This document shows, piece after piece, positions 13,831-13,969 of a DNA stretch of 13,969 bases. The notes below the pieces were generated by a model. It did no database searches, was not told the DNA's origin, and worked only from the letters and a program-made list of their open reading frames with translations. Source of the DNA: Candidatus Izemoplasma sp. (GTDB lineage: Bacteria; Bacillota_I; Bacilli_A; Izemoplasmatales; Izemoplasmataceae); assembly GCA_021736285.1 (NCBI GenBank), contig JAIPGE010000016.1:1-13969 (forward strand), written 5' to 3'. The position numbers and the translations under genes were made by a program. Numbering within the stretch: the stretch's first letter is position 1; each line of letters begins with the position of its first letter.

Positions 13831-13969
13831 GTGAACCTGCTCCCACCACTTAATGAAAAATCATTTGAAGTGGGGGCTTCTCGAGTAATTCGCGCTAGTG
13901 CGCGCAAATGGATCGAGGTTTTGAGTCTGTCCCGTACTCATTATGTAAGTATGTTGAAAGACCTTGGGT
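13831..13969 (-). mobile_element. IS605/TnpB-type element, right end with structured omega-RNA-like region
   Basis: Read on the minus strand, a GC-rich stretch unlike its surroundings contains two stem-loops. The inner is CTCGA...TCGAG (13880-13884 with 13913-13917) enclosing CGCGC/GCGCG (13891-13895, 13900-13904). The outer is an imperfect hairpin GAAGCCCCCACTT...AAGTGGTGGGAGC (13840-13880), ending GGTTCAC at 13831. A GAAGCCCCCACTT...AGTGGGGG-type hairpin followed by TTCAC is the common right end of IS200/IS605-group elements that carry tnpB. There the region doubles as the scaffold of the guide RNA. The boundary at 13831 is inferred. Confidence 0.6.
13895..13969 (-). CDS. tnpB: Probable TnpB C-terminal tail (partial, 5' end outside window)
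   Basis: The minus strand is open from the window edge to TAG at 13895-13897 and encodes 24 residues (TQGLSTYLHNEYGTDSKPRS then ICAH). A short variable tail with a G-T string after the last zinc-finger helix, with its stop inside the right-end RNA structure, is usual for TnpB of IS605-type elements. No catalytic or zinc-finger residues fall in the window, so the call depends on the structure next to it. Confidence 0.4.
   Translation of the reverse strand, partial: TQGLSTYLHNEYGTDSKPRSICAH

Overview
The window is AT-rich chromosomal DNA from a low-GC, wall-less-type Firmicute or deep mollicute relative. An Acholeplasma-, Izemoplasma- or Haloplasma-like lineage is the best guess; this is inferred from gene style and not proven. 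Trp is written TGG, and TGA serves as a stop (parB, mazG), so translation table 11 applies and not the mycoplasma code. The gene set mnmG-rsmG-(two membrane genes)-parA-parB-mscS-DUF951 is the classic origin-proximal neighbourhood of Firmicutes, but dnaA, mnmE and ychF are not in the window.

Layout. 1-183 is the 3' end of an IS110-family transposase. 184-743 is a decayed non-coding stretch with hairpins, palindromes and one small coding remnant. 783-2262 is a minus-strand array of 14 tRNA genes (transcription order Tyr, Gln, Ile, Ala, Val, Thr, Lys, Leu, elongator Met, CAU-Ile2, Ser, initiator Met, Asp, Phe). It has two good promoters, a terminator after Phe, and a decayed tRNA-Ala-like copy at 1357-1428. 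2308-5229 is a tight minus-strand operon parA-parB-mscS-DUF951-MazG-like in which every junction overlaps or nearly touches. 5230-5353 holds a palindromic pair of perfect DnaA boxes and a terminator-like hairpin abutting the parA ribosome-binding site. 5354-8434 is rsmG followed by two tandem paralogous six-helix membrane proteins, in the place where Bacillus carries noc. 8509-10362 is mnmG. Divergent from it, 10492-12976 is an OmpR-type response regulator plus sensor kinase. 13018-13794 is a Cof-type HAD phosphatase. 13831-13969 is the right end of an IS605/TnpB-type element on the minus strand.

How it works together. parA and parB should partition the origin region. The DnaA-box pair at the parA leader suggests replication initiation and parAB expression are wired together. 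The two membrane paralogues carry C-terminal domains that resemble the end of HD-GYP domains but lack the catalytic motifs. They are the main unexplained system here: a membrane-bound, apparently non-enzymatic pair in the noc slot. MnmG and RsmG modify tRNA and 16S rRNA, next to one of the cell's large tRNA arrays. Mobile-element fragments frame both ends.
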